From the NCBI GenBank assembly GCA_963797175.1, contig CAWCOL010000005.1, positions 372,001 through 436,000 on the forward strand: a DNA stretch of 64,000 bases, given 5' to 3'. The stretch comes from DATLLN01 sp963797175. GTDB taxonomy: Bacteria; Actinomycetota; Thermoleophilia; Gaiellales; JAICJC01. A program made the position numbers and the translations under genes. The notes beneath the pieces are model-generated. The model was not told the DNA's origin, searched no databases, and saw only the letters and a program-made list of their open reading frames with translations. Below, one piece after another: positions 27,429-37,181 of this stretch (position 1 is the first letter of the stretch; each line of letters opens with the position of its first letter).

Positions 27429-27863
27429 CTACCGAGCCCCGGTGACCGCGTCTTCTCGAAACCTGCTGTTCGGCCGGCCAAGCGCGATCAGCAGGCAGCT
27501 CGGCACCGGCACGCGCGACGCGGCCGGCGGATGCGCGGCGCGGTAGCCCGACGGTGACATCCCGTACGCCCGGCCAAAGCTGGTCGTAAACGACCCCACG
27601 CTGCGCAGGCCGACGTCGAAGCAGATCTCCGCGATCCCGCGATCGGTGTTGCGCAGCAGGGCGGCGGCGCGCTCCAGGCGGCGGGTCAGCAGGTAGTGAT
27701 GCGGGGTCTCGCCGAACGCGCGACGGAACTCACGGCTGAAGTGGGCGGGCGAGAGCTTGGCGGCCCGCGCCATCGCCTCCACGTCCAGCGGTTCGCGGTA
27801 TCGCGCGTCCACGAGGTCGCGTGCGCGAAGCAGGTGACGTGCGGGATGAACGGGTGTGCCCAT
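27429..27863 (-). CDS. AraC family DNA-binding protein (HTH only)
   Basis: A 144-residue protein formed almost entirely by the AraC double helix-turn-helix (LDVEAMARAAKLSPAHFSREFRRAFGETPHHYLLTRRLERAAALLR, then GIAEICFDVGLRSVGSFTTSFGRAYGMSPSGYR). It lacks the sensor domain of full AraC proteins, as in SoxS/MarA-like short members. It lies 42 bp upstream of the VOC gene and probably regulates it. CATACT lies 9 nt before the ATG. Confidence 0.88.
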   Translation of the reverse strand: MGTPVHPARHLLRARDLVDARYREPLDVEAMARAAKLSPAHFSREFRRAFGETPHHYLLTRRLERAAALLRNTDRGIAEICFDVGLRSVGSFTTSFGRAYGMSPSGYRAAHPPAASRVPVPSCLLIALGRPNSRFREDAVTGAR

Positions 27864-27920
27864 CGGTCACCGAGTATGACCGCTGACGGGTCCCGAACTC
27901 ATCGCGCTTCGGCTGAGCTG

Positions 27921-28076
27921 TCAGACGCCGGAGGAGCGTGAGAACACGCTGCGGCCCATGAACGCGGCGATCGCGATCACGAGCAGGGCGATCAGCAGCG
28001 CCCAGAACGTGAGCTTGATCGCGCCCCAGACGCCGACCACCAGCACGAGCAGCAGAATGATGAGAAGCATCCACAT
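27921..28076 (-). CDS. Small hydrophobic membrane protein
   Basis: A 51-residue protein starting MWMLLIILLLVLVVGVWGA with two adjacent hydrophobic segments and a short basic tail (GRSVFSRSSGV). It resembles the small 'hydrophobic protein' class of Actinobacteria, of unknown function. ATG 28076 is preferred because upstream codons to 28109 are hydrophilic and Pro-rich. Confidence 0.6.
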   Translation of the reverse strand: MWMLLIILLLVLVVGVWGAIKLTFWALLIALLVIAIAAFMGRSVFSRSSGV

Positions 28077-28173
28077 GCCGCCGTTCGTACCCCGTGGCGG
28101 CGCCGGCAAACCGCCGTCATGCCTCGGGCCAGCACGATCACCCCGGCGCCGAGCAGCGCGGGCGTCCGGGCCA

Positions 28174-28902
28174 TCAGGTCGCCTCCGCCGGGTGCTGGTG
28201 GGCGGGGTGCTCGCAGGTGCCGCGCATGCATGCGATCAGCGTCGCGACGACCTCCTGCGGGGTGTCGGCGAGCTGGAGCAGGTCGGGGTCGCTCGGTGAC
28301 ACGTTGCCGGCCTCGACCAGGCGCTCGCGCACCCAGTCCACCATGCCGCCCCAGTACGCGCTGTCGTAGAGCACGATCGGGAAGCGATGGATCTTGCCGG
28401 TTTGCACCAGCGTGACCGCCTCGAACAGCTCGTCCAGGGTGCCGAACCCCCCGGGGAAGACGACGAAGCCCTCGGAGTACTTGACGAACATCGTCTTGCG
28501 CACGAAGAAGTAGCGGAAGTCGATCGTGATGTTCGCGTAGGTGTTCGTGTGCTGCTCGTGGGGTAGCTCGATCGTGCACCCGACCGAGATGCCGCCGGCG
28601 TCAGCGGCGCCCCGGTTCGCCGCCTCCATGATCCCCGGCCCGCCGCCGGTGATGACCGCGTAGCCCTCCTCCGCCAGCAGCCGCCCTACCTCCACCGCGG
28701 CGGCGTACTGCGGATCGGCGGCCGTCGTCCGCGCCGAGCCGAACACCGCCACGGCCAGATCGATCTCGGCGAGCAGGTCGAAGCCGTGGACGAACTCGCC
28801 CGTGATCCGCAGGATCCGCCACGGGTCGGTGTGCAGGAACGTCGCATCCTCCCGGCGCAGGAGGTGCTCGTCCGCCGTCGTCGTCCGCCCCGGCCGTTTC
28901 AC
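28174..28902 (-). CDS. LOG family nucleotide phosphoribohydrolase
   Basis: A 242-residue member of the LOG/TIGR00730 family, which releases the base from nucleoside 5'-monophosphates (cytokinin-type in plants). VITGGGPGIMEAANRGA and PGGFGTLDELFE (the PGGxGTxxE motif) are both intact. GTG 28902 gives VKRPGRTTTADEHLL and leaves 11 bp after the DUF58 stop. The in vivo substrate in bacteria is uncertain. It is the last gene of the MoxR block transcript. Confidence 0.9.
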   Translation of the reverse strand: MKRPGRTTTADEHLLRREDATFLHTDPWRILRITGEFVHGFDLLAEIDLAVAVFGSARTTAADPQYAAAVEVGRLLAEEGYAVITGGGPGIMEAANRGAADAGGISVGCTIELPHEQHTNTYANITIDFRYFFVRKTMFVKYSEGFVVFPGGFGTLDELFEAVTLVQTGKIHRFPIVLYDSAYWGGMVDWVRERLVEAGNVSPSDPDLLQLADTPQEVVATLIACMRGTCEHPAHQHPAEAT

Positions 28903-28913
28903 GGCCGCAGACG

Positions 28914-30217
28914 CTACAGCACGCCGGAGCTGCGGATCGCGTGGAATCGCGCGACCAGCTCGGCGGTGAGGGTGCGCGGCGCCGCGTCCAGCACGTGCAC
29001 GCCGGCATGCGCCAGTCCGTTCAGATAGCCCGCCCGGCGCTCCAGCAGCCCGGCCGCGGCGCCCCGCTCGTAGAGCGACGGCCCGTCCACCACGGGCCGC
29101 GCCGCCAGGTCGGACAGCTCGTCGTCGCGCACGGACGCGAAGACGACCAGGTGGCGGCGGGCCAGCCGGGCGAGGAGCGCGGCGAGGGCCGGATCGGTGC
29201 CCAGGTAGAACGCGTCCGAGAACACGGTGATCAGCGAGCGGCGGGCCGTCATCCTGCCCACCGCCGCCAGGCCCCGCCCCCAGTCCGGCTCGCTCAGCGC
29301 CGGCTCGACCGCCGACAGCACGTCCACCACCCGACGCAGCTGCACCGGGCGCGACGCCGGCGGCAGCAGCGCCCGCGGCCGGTCGTCGAACACGGTCGTA
29401 CCGACGGCGTCGCCGTACTCCCGCGCCACCGCCGCCAGCATGACGGCGGCGTTGACGGTGCGGTCGAGCTTGTCCAGGCCGTCGCCTCCGCCACCGACCA
29501 TCAGCCGGCCCGACTCGAGAACGAGGATGAGCGTGCTGTGGCGCTCCGGCCGGTACGTCGCCACGATCGGCCGGCCCCGGCGCGCGGTCGCCTTCCACGA
29601 GATGCGGCGGTACTCGTCGCCACGGACGTACTCGCGCAGGCTCTCGAACTCCCGGCCGGCCGCCTCGGCGCGGATGGCGCGCATCCCGGCCAGCCTCCGC
29701 CCCGCGGGCAGCAGGCGCTCCTCGCGGAGCTGGATCACGTCGGCGGCCGCCACCACCTCGATCGCGGTGGCGGGCTGCGAGCGCTCGCGGAACGCCAGAC
29801 CCAGCGGCCCCTCGACGCGCACCTCGATCGCCGCCAGCCGCAGCCGCCCGCGCGAGCGCGGGACGATGGTCTGGACGAGCAGGTGCTCGCCGGCCGGGCC
29901 GAGCTCGACCGCCACGCGCACCGGGTCGAGGCTCGCGCCCAACGGCGGTGCGTCGCCCAGCAGGACGACGCGGCCGACATCGGTGCGGTTGTGGACGACC
30001 GTCTCCAGGCGGTTCTCGCGGCCCACCGACAGCGACGGCGGCTGCTCCCGCATCGCCTCGACCGCCCCCGGGCGGCAGGCGATCCAGTCGGCGGCGATGA
30101 GCGCGATCGCCAGCAGGTCGCCGGCCGCGACCGCCCACCCGGCGATTCCCAGCGGCCAGCCGACCAGGGCCAGGACGGCCACGCCCGCCAGCACGATCAC
30201 GCCCCGTCGCGTGACCA

Positions 30218-30218
<1 letters not shown>
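28914..30218 (-). CDS. DUF58 domain protein
   Basis: A 434-residue membrane-anchored protein. Two N-terminal hydrophobic segments (8-45) are followed by the DUF58 motif GREFESLREYVRGDEYRRISWKATARRGRPIV at about 185-216 and a vWA-like C-terminal domain (STLILVLESGRLM). Such proteins partner with MoxR AAA+ ATPases, thought to act as chaperones in envelope or metal-cofactor assembly. The ATG shares a base with the MoxR stop (TGATG). Confidence 0.9.
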
Positions 30219-31151
<933 letters not shown>

Positions 31152-31165
<14 letters not shown>

Positions 31166-32177
31166 CCCTCAACCTCCTCGTCTCCTCCTCCACGCGGCGC
31201 CATGCGCGCACCGCCCCCGGTTCGTCCCCCGCACCCTCCAGCTCGGCCAGCGGCGCCTCGACCGCGACGACCCTCGACCCCAGCGCCGCGCGGGTGGCCG
31301 CCGCCAGCGGCAGCGTGGCGGCGCCGATCCGGCCGGCGGCGCGGTGCATCCCCGCCAGCGAGAGCGCCAGCTCGGCGGTGCTGGGCGAGCGCTCAGGCTC
31401 GACCGGGCGCACCGGGCCGAGGCGGCGCGCCGCCGTCAGCATCGCGATCACCGCAACCAGCCCGACCTGGAGCAGCGTCAGCTGGAGGCCGGCGGGCAGG
31501 TAGCCGAGCGTTCCGGCCGCCGGGCCCGCGCCGTGGTGGAACTCGTCCACCGTCACCGCGCCGCCGTCGTCGGCGGCCAGCGGCAGCGCGATCGGCAGGC
31601 CGATCCGCTCGATGCCGGCGTTGGTCAGCCAGCGCGGATCGGCGACGGCCCACACGGCTCCGCGACCGATCGGCACGACCGTCATCGCGGCGCCCTCGGG
31701 CCCCTTCACCAGCGGCTCGCTGTCCCACGGCACCTGCGTGAACGACCCGCTCGAGGCGGCTGGGAACCTCGCGTCGGGGAACGCCGTGCGACCCGATGTC
31801 GTCGCCGTGACGCTGCCGCCGGGGCCGAGGGTCAGGCCGAGCGCACGGGTCAGCGCGTCGTCGTGGTCGGTTGCGAGCAGCAACGTCGCCCCGCCCGCGA
31901 TCCGCCTGCGCCACTGGGCGGCCTCGTCGCGGCTGAACTGCTCGGGCTCGACCAGCACCGTCAGGCCCCCGCCCAGCGTCGGCCGGACGCCCTGGTGCAC
32001 GTCCACGTCCGCCGCCTGGAGGCCGGCCCTGAGACCGGACAGGCCGTACACGGGCCCGTGGCCGGACATCTGGAACGGCGGCCCGATCGGCTTCGAACGG
32101 CTGGTCAGCGCCAGCGCCGCCCCCGCCAGCAGCACCGCCAGCCCGATCACGATCGTCAGGTCGCGCGAGGCCTTCAC
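31152..32177 (-). CDS. DUF4350 domain membrane protein
   Basis: A 341-residue protein with a transmembrane segment at 8-24 (LTIVIGLAVLLAGAALAL), an extracytoplasmic DUF4350 domain (GGGLTVLVEPEQFSRDEAAQWRR is the first conserved stretch) and a second membrane segment near 245-262. DUF4350 genes normally accompany MoxR, DUF58 and DUF4129. GTG 32177 overlaps the DUF4129 stop as GTGA. Biochemical role unknown. Confidence 0.85.
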
Positions 32178-32812
32178 GCCAGCACCCGGCCGGCCAGCGC
32201 GTCCACGTGGCGCACGTCGTCCGCCGCGGCGGCGGCGTGGCCGTAGACGACTCGCTCGACCACAGTCGTGCACTCCGCCAGCGCCGCTCCGCCCGGGGAC
32301 TCGCGGCCGAGCCGGCGCACGTGGCCCCAGTTGGTGCGCCCGGGCGTCGCGCCCCACCCGCCACGGCGGGCAACCTCGGCGAGCAGCGCCGAATAGAGGA
32401 TGCGCAGCGCCCGCTGCGGATCGGTCGCCGCGAGGGCGAGCGCCTCCCGCCGGGCGCCCTCCCAGTCGCGGACGGCGGGCCGGGCCGGCCGGCCCGGCCG
32501 CTCCTCCCCCGCCCGTCGCTCCCGGCCGCGCAGGTGGGCGACGATGCGGACGACCGCCACCACGACTCCGACGGCCAGCGCGAGCAACACCAGCCAGGAG
32601 ACGATCGACGACGGGCCGCCGCCCGGGTGAACCGCCGGGACGAACCTGCTCAGGATCCCGGCCAGCCACTCGAGGAAGCGGTCGAGCAGCGACTGGTGCT
32701 CCTGCCCGGGCACGCGCACCGAGTCCCGCGCCGCCGCCTGTGCGGCGGGCAGGTGGTGCGCGGCGCGCTGGGCCGCCTCGCCCGTCCGCTCGACGAGGCC
32801 GACCGCGCTCAT
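32174..32812 (-). CDS. DUF4129 domain protein
   Basis: A 212-residue protein with one transmembrane segment (SIVSWLVLLALAVGVVVAVVRIV, about 85-107, given here in part) and a C-terminal DUF4129 domain (REALALAATDPQRALRILYSALLAEVARRG...). ATG 32812 overlaps the stop of the upstream membrane protein gene (ATGA). It belongs to the MoxR block and is often fused to transglutaminase in other lineages; no such domain is present here. Confidence 0.85.
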   Translation of the reverse strand: MSAVGLVERTGEAAQRAAHHLPAAQAAARDSVRVPGQEHQSLLDRFLEWLAGILSRFVPAVHPGGGPSSIVSWLVLLALAVGVVVAVVRIVAHLRGRERRAGEERPGRPARPAVRDWEGARREALALAATDPQRALRILYSALLAEVARRGGWGATPGRTNWGHVRRLGRESPGGAALAECTTVVERVVYGHAAAAADDVRHVDALAGRVLA

Positions 32813-33549
32813 CGTCCCTCGGGAGGCGGCGGAGGCCCGAGCGCGTCGAGGCCGCGGGCGATGTCGCTGCCCTCCCGGCGGTTGCGGAGATCGAAGTAGA
32901 GCAGCGCCGTGACCACCGCCAGGAACGGCGAGATCAGGAGCTGGACGGCCGTGTTGGCGATGACCTCGACGGGCGTCAGCTGGAGGTTGTCGCGGCCGCT
33001 GCCGCCCTCCCCGCCGGCGAGGGCCGAGACCGCGATCGAGACGGCGTACGCCATCAGCCCGATCACCAGCAGGATGCCGAGCACGCGCCACCAGGAGCCG
33101 CTGACGAGCTCCTTGCTGCGCCCCAGTGCCGCGCCGTAGCGCTTGCCCTCGAGCGCGATCACGGGCGCGACCAGGGCCCACCACACCGCGATCACGACGC
33201 CCGGAACGATGAACAGCAGGAGCCCGATGAAGACGCCGGCCAGAAAGAGCAGCATCGTCAGGATCAGCGCGACCACGTTGGGTGTCAGCGCCGACCACAC
33301 CGTGGCGACCGTGGGCCGGTTGCCGGCGGCGGCCTGGTCGACCAGGCACGCTGCGGCAGCGGCCGGCAAGAGGCCGAGGAGCAGCGCGGCGATCGGCGCC
33401 GCCTGGCCGAGGGCGAGCTCGGCGATCGCCAGCGGCACGACGATGACGGCGACCGACCCGACCAGCGCGAGGAAGTGGCGCCGGTAGATGCTGAACGCCG
33501 CGTCGAGCATCTGGCCAAGGTCCATCGGCCCGCCCGGATTCGCAGACAT
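32809..33549 (-). CDS. Polytopic membrane protein (glycerophosphodiesterase membrane-domain-like)
   Basis: A 246-residue protein with about six hydrophobic helices. MDLGQMLDAAFSIYRRHF is the typical start of the membrane domain also found fused to glycerophosphoryl diester phosphodiesterases; no catalytic domain is present. ATG 33549 is chosen because TATGAT (33557-33562) is placed 7 nt before it as a -10 box. It heads the MoxR block transcript. Confidence 0.8.
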   Translation of the reverse strand: MSANPGGPMDLGQMLDAAFSIYRRHFLALVGSVAVIVVPLAIAELALGQAAPIAALLLGLLPAAAAACLVDQAAAGNRPTVATVWSALTPNVVALILTMLLFLAGVFIGLLLFIVPGVVIAVWWALVAPVIALEGKRYGAALGRSKELVSGSWWRVLGILLVIGLMAYAVSIAVSALAGGEGGSGRDNLQLTPVEVIANTAVQLLISPFLAVVTALLYFDLRNRREGSDIARGLDALGPPPPPEGR

Positions 33550-33556
33550 GCTGCCG

Positions 33557-33562
33557 ATCATA
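33557..33562 (-). promoter_or_regulatory. -10 box heading the MoxR block
   Basis: TATGAT on the reverse strand, 7 nt before ATG 33549, with no Shine-Dalgarno. It is a leaderless start for the operon running from 33549 to 28174. Confidence 0.5.
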
Positions 33563-33590
33563 CGATCGGGCGCGGATGCCCCGTTGGCGG

Positions 33591-34361
33591 TTAGCCGGCC
33601 GCCGAGTGACCGTACGTGACGGCCGCGCGGACGACGAACTCGTCGAAGTCCATGCCGGCGGGCTTCGGGTGGTACCGCTCGAGGTGCTCGGACAGCCGCC
33701 GCGCCAGCTCGTGGCGCGCGTCGTCGGAGAGGCCGGCATGGCGCACCCGGTACTCCTCCATCAGCGCGATCAGCTCCGGCGGGACGCCGTTGCCGGCTGG
33801 CAGGACCGCCGCGGCCTCCTGGAAGGTGCCCGCCTGCGCGGACGGCCGCGATCCCTCCCGCTCGGGCGCGACCCGCACCGTGATGGTGCCCGCCGCGTGG
33901 TCGCCCAGCCGCTTTGCCCTGCTCGAGAACACGGCGACGACCCCACCCAACAGGTACAGGCTGGGCAGGAAGTCGATCGGGCGGATCAGGTTGCGGACGA
34001 TCGACTCGCGCCAGCCGATCGGCACGCCGTCGTCGGTGACGACGCGGAACCGGAGGCACCGCTTGCCGACGGTCTGGCCCGTGCGCGCCTCCATCACCAT
34101 GAAGTACACGAACGGCACGGCGATCGACGTCACGATCAACAGCGCCAGCCCCAGGCCCGTGGCGATCCCACCGATCGCGCCGGCGGCGCCGAACGCGAAC
34201 AGCACGCCCCACTCGATCGCGATCAGGATCAGCCAGTCGATCACCTGGGCGAGCATCCGGGTGCCGACGCCGGCGATCTCGTAGCCGACGACCACGCGAT
34301 CGGACGTGGTCAGGTCAATGCGGTCAGTGAACAGCCTGTGCCTCCTGTAGCCTCGAGCCAT
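33591..34361 (-). CDS. RDD family membrane protein
   Basis: An RDD-domain protein of about 256 residues with three hydrophobic helices; the conserved Arg/Asp pattern is in AGVGTRMLAQVIDWLIL, RTGQTVGKRCLRFRVV and AKRLGDHAAGT. The C-terminal 90 residues are soluble and helical. The start is uncertain. ATG 34361 overlaps the divergent spoIIM ATG, whereas a perfect AGGAGG (34341-34346) stands 6 nt before a CTG at 34334 that begins the family-like sequence LFTDRIDLTTSDR. Function is unknown, and it often neighbours SpoIIM. Confidence 0.85.
   Translation of the reverse strand: MARGYRRHRLFTDRIDLTTSDRVVVGYEIAGVGTRMLAQVIDWLILIAIEWGVLFAFGAAGAIGGIATGLGLALLIVTSIAVPFVYFMVMEARTGQTVGKRCLRFRVVTDDGVPIGWRESIVRNLIRPIDFLPSLYLLGGVVAVFSSRAKRLGDHAAGTITVRVAPEREGSRPSAQAGTFQEAAAVLPAGNGVPPELIALMEEYRVRHAGLSDDARHELARRLSEHLERYHPKPAGMDFDEFVVRAAVTYGHSAAG
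34348..34353 (+). promoter_or_regulatory. -10 box for leaderless SpoIIM gene
   Basis: TAGCCT lies 6 nt before ATG 34360, with no Shine-Dalgarno on this strand. Confidence 0.45.
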
Positions 34362-35343
34362 GGTATCGGTCGACTCGGAGCGCGACTGGACCGCCGAGCG
34401 GGCCCCCCTCTGGGACGAGTTGTCGGAGCTCGTCGCCGAGGCCCGCCGCGACCAGCGCCGGATGCCGGCCGAGCGGATCGACCTGCTCGCCATCCGCGCC
34501 CAGCAGGCGGGCGCCGACCTCAGCCGCCTGCGTGCCCGCCAGCCCTCCTCCCCGCTCGTCCCGCGGCTGAACGACCTCGTCGCGTCCGCCTCCGCGGTCG
34601 TTCGCGTCCGGCGGCCGGCGCGGCTGCGCACCGTCGGCCGGTTCCTGTGGACGGGCTACCCGCAGCTGGTCTGGAAGATCCGAGGCTGGGTGGCGCTGTG
34701 CGCAGGGATCGGCCTGACCGTGACGGTGGCCGCGTTCCTGTGGGCCGTGTCCGACCCGGTCACCGCCGCCAGCTACCTGCCGCCCTCCGTGCGCGACGCG
34801 GCGTACTTCCACCACGACGCGATCCCGGCCGGCCTGATGGCGCCCGAGGCGGCCGGCATCTTCACCAACAACATCCTGGTCAGCCTCTACGCCCTCGGCG
34901 GCGGGCTGACGCTGGGCATCCTCACCCTGTACGTCACATGGAGTAACGCGATGCTGCTGGGCGTCCTGTCCGGCGTCGTCAACCGTGACGGCGTGGACTC
35001 GGAGTACTGGTCGCTGATCCTGCCGCACGGCGTGCTCGAGCTCTCGGCGTTCGCGATCACCGGCGGCGCCGGCCTCTCCATCGCCGACGCGATCATCCGC
35101 GCCCGACCCGAACCGCGCAGCGTCGCAGTCCGCCGCGCGGGCCGCGACGGGGTCATGATCGGCGTCGGGACGATGCCGCTGCTGGTCATCGCCGGCACCA
35201 TCGAGGGGTTCATCACTCCGTCGTCTTTGCCGATACCAGTCAAGCTCGCCGTCGCCCCGCTGACCGGGGTGCTGCTGGCGCTGTATCTGCTGCGGGGAAG
35301 GTCACATGGGACTGACGCCGAACAGCCGACCGGAGTACACTGA
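34360..35343 (+). CDS. SpoIIM family membrane protein
   Basis: A 327-residue protein. A soluble helical N-terminus (1-105) is followed by the SpoIIM/Yip-like membrane domain with about five helices. Conserved features are FTNNILVSLYALGGGLTLGILTLY and YWSLILPHGVLELSAFAITGGAGL. In Bacillus SpoIIM works in septal peptidoglycan degradation; in non-sporulating Actinobacteria its role is unknown. It is divergent from RDD, a common pairing. Confidence 0.9.
   Translation: MVSVDSERDWTAERAPLWDELSELVAEARRDQRRMPAERIDLLAIRAQQAGADLSRLRARQPSSPLVPRLNDLVASASAVVRVRRPARLRTVGRFLWTGYPQLVWKIRGWVALCAGIGLTVTVAAFLWAVSDPVTAASYLPPSVRDAAYFHHDAIPAGLMAPEAAGIFTNNILVSLYALGGGLTLGILTLYVTWSNAMLLGVLSGVVNRDGVDSEYWSLILPHGVLELSAFAITGGAGLSIADAIIRARPEPRSVAVRRAGRDGVMIGVGTMPLLVIAGTIEGFITPSSLPIPVKLAVAPLTGVLLALYLLRGRSHGTDAEQPTGVH
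35312..35341 (+). promoter_or_regulatory. Promoter upstream of corA
   Basis: CTGACG (35312-35317), an 18-bp spacer and TACACT (35336-35341). The -10 box ends 9 nt before ATG 35351, which opens a 41-codon frame (35351-35476) overlapping corA in another frame. It sits in the last codons of the SpoIIM gene. Confidence 0.5.
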
Positions 35344-35381
35344 ACACGCGATGACGGAACCAATTCGACCGGTGACCCAGG

Positions 35382-36380
35382 ATGCCGAACCTTCCACGGA
35401 TCCCGAGGACAGTCCGCCGGCGCCAGAGGGCGCAGCAGCGGCAACCGGTCGTACGGTCCGAGCCACGGGTCGCTGAGCTCGAGCACGACGGGCTGCGCTG
35501 GCTGAACATCGAGGAGCCGACGGCCACCGAGACGGCGTGGCTGGCGGAGCACTTCGACTTCCACGAGCTCGATCTCGAGGACGTCCTCTCGACGCGCCAG
35601 CGGCCGAAGATCGACGAGTACGACGACTACCTGTTCATCGTGCTGCACCTGCCGCGCTACGACAAGGCCGTGCGGCGGCTGAACGCTGCCGAGCTCGACG
35701 TGTTCGTCGGGCCCGACTACGTGATCACGCTGCCCCACGTGCCGCTGAAGCCGGTCGGCCGGCTGTTCTCACGGTTGACGAACAGCGCCGAGCTGCGTGA
35801 GGAGTACTTCTCCAAGGGCGTCGGGCACCTGCTCTACGAGGTCCTCTCGGAGTCGTTCGACTACTGCTTCCCGATCCTCGACAAGATCGGGCACAAGCTC
35901 GACCGGCTGGAGGACGACATCTTCGAGGAGCGCGGCGAGGATGTCGCCCGCGACATCTCGAACGCGAAGCAGGAGATCATCGCCTACCGCAAGATCATCA
36001 AGCCGGAGCGCAGCACGCTGCGGCTGCTGGAGCGCGCACGGACGCGATACCTGTCCGAGGACCTCGAGGTCTACTTCGACGACATCGTCGACTCCGCCGA
36101 GCGGATCTGGGATCAGCTCGACAACTACAAGGAGGTCGTCGAGGCGCTCGAGCAGACGAACGAGTCGGTGATCGCACACAAGCAGAACGACATCCTGCGG
36201 GTGCTGACGGTGTTCAGCGTGATCATGCTGCCGCTGACGCTGATCTCGGGCATCTACGGCATGAACTTCGACCACATCCCGTTCCGCGGGGCCGATCACG
36301 GCTTCTTCGACGTCGTCATCGGGATGGTGGTGATCGCCGGCGGCATGCTCGGCTACTTCCGCTGGAAGCGGTGGATCTAG
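35382..36380 (+). CDS. corA: CorA family magnesium/divalent cation transporter
   Basis: A 332-residue CorA. A cytoplasmic alpha/beta domain and long stalk helices are followed by two C-terminal helices with the signature YGMN in TLISGIYGMNFDHIPF. The N-terminal 30 residues in this frame are Arg-rich and unconvincing (MPNLPRIPRTVRRRQRAQQ). A more natural acidic N-terminus (MTEPIRPVTQDAEPSTD) starts at 35351 in the neighbouring frame next to a promoter. A single extra base near 35450 would join them into 342 residues. The core from RVAELEHDGLRWLNIEEP onward is certain. Confidence 0.9.
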   Translation: MPNLPRIPRTVRRRQRAQQRQPVVRSEPRVAELEHDGLRWLNIEEPTATETAWLAEHFDFHELDLEDVLSTRQRPKIDEYDDYLFIVLHLPRYDKAVRRLNAAELDVFVGPDYVITLPHVPLKPVGRLFSRLTNSAELREEYFSKGVGHLLYEVLSESFDYCFPILDKIGHKLDRLEDDIFEERGEDVARDISNAKQEIIAYRKIIKPERSTLRLLERARTRYLSEDLEVYFDDIVDSAERIWDQLDNYKEVVEALEQTNESVIAHKQNDILRVLTVFSVIMLPLTLISGIYGMNFDHIPFRGADHGFFDVVIGMVVIAGGMLGYFRWKRWI

Positions 36381-36866
36381 GTGGCGGAGCGCCTGTGGGC
36401 GCCCTGGCGGCTCGAGTATGTCGCCGGAAGCGACCACGGCGATGAGTGCATCTTCTGCGCCAAGCAGCGCGCGGATGACGACGAGGCGCTGATCGTCCAC
36501 CGCGGCGAGCGCTGCTTCGTGCTGCTCAACCTCTACCCCTACGCGAACGGGCATCTGATGGTCGCGCCGTACCGCCACCTGGCGGAGCCAGGCCTGCTGG
36601 ACGCGGACGAGCGGGCGGAGATGTGGCACCTGCTCGACCAGGGCATCGCGGCGCTGCGCACCGCCATGGCGCCCCACGGCTTCAACGCCGGGCTCAACTT
36701 GGGCCGCCCCGCCGGCGCCGGCGTCGAGGGCCACATCCACCTCCACGTCGTGCCTCGCTGGAACGGCGACACGAACTTCATGCCCGTGCTGGCGGACGTC
36801 CGCGTCATGCCCGAGCACCTCTCCCGCACGCTGACGCAGGTGCGGGAGGCGTGGCCCAGCAGCTAA
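36381..36866 (+). CDS. HIT family nucleotide hydrolase/phosphorylase
   Basis: A 161-residue HIT protein with the catalytic triad EGHIHLHVVPRW (HxHxHxx) near residue 116. An N-terminal CIFCAKQ and LWAPWRLEYV resemble the mycobacterial diadenosine tetraphosphate phosphorylase Rv2613c. The GTG start follows the corA stop directly. Activity on Ap4A is inferred from family similarity. Confidence 0.88.
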   Translation: MAERLWAPWRLEYVAGSDHGDECIFCAKQRADDDEALIVHRGERCFVLLNLYPYANGHLMVAPYRHLAEPGLLDADERAEMWHLLDQGIAALRTAMAPHGFNAGLNLGRPAGAGVEGHIHLHVVPRWNGDTNFMPVLADVRVMPEHLSRTLTQVREAWPSS

Positions 36867-36869
36867 CTT
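36864..36869 (+). promoter_or_regulatory. -10 box within the HIT gene stop
   Basis: TAACTT lies 6 nt before GTG 36876 and includes the TAA stop of the HIT gene. Confidence 0.35.
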
Positions 36870-36875
36870 GAGCGT

Positions 36876-37166
36876 GTGCTGGGTATCGAGCTGCTGATCG
36901 TGCTGGTGCTGGTCGTCCTCGCCGGCTGGGGGATGGCGAGGCTGTCACGCCGCCGCCGCGCCGCGCTCGAGCGGTGGCGGGTCGAGATCCGCGCGCTCCA
37001 GTCCGGTACGTGCGTCGAGCTGGTGCGTGAGGGGAGCAGGCCGCAGCGGATCGCGCTGCTCGACCCGGCGGACGACGAGTTCACGATGAAGCTCGAGGAG
37101 GCGCGGGCGACGGCGCTCGACCGCGCCAGCGCCCTCAACACGGCCCACCAGGGCCTGCCGAGCTAG
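36876..37166 (+). CDS. Small single-pass membrane protein, unknown
   Basis: A 96-residue protein. Residues 3-19 are a hydrophobic helix (GIELLIVLVLVVLAGWG) followed by a basic stop-transfer (RLSRRRRAALERW). The cytoplasmic remainder includes CVELVREGSRPQRIALLDPADDEF and no known motif. GTG start at 36876; a -10 box overlaps the preceding stop codon. It converges with the GNAT gene 15 bp away. Confidence 0.6.
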   Translation: MLGIELLIVLVLVVLAGWGMARLSRRRRAALERWRVEIRALQSGTCVELVREGSRPQRIALLDPADDEFTMKLEEARATALDRASALNTAHQGLPS

Positions 37167-37181
37167 CTCTTCTTCGACGCC

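Noticed and set aside
28174..30138. 654-residue frame joining the LOG gene to upstream sequence
   Set aside because: The upstream part is an off-frame shadow of the DUF58 gene; LOG starts at GTG 28902.
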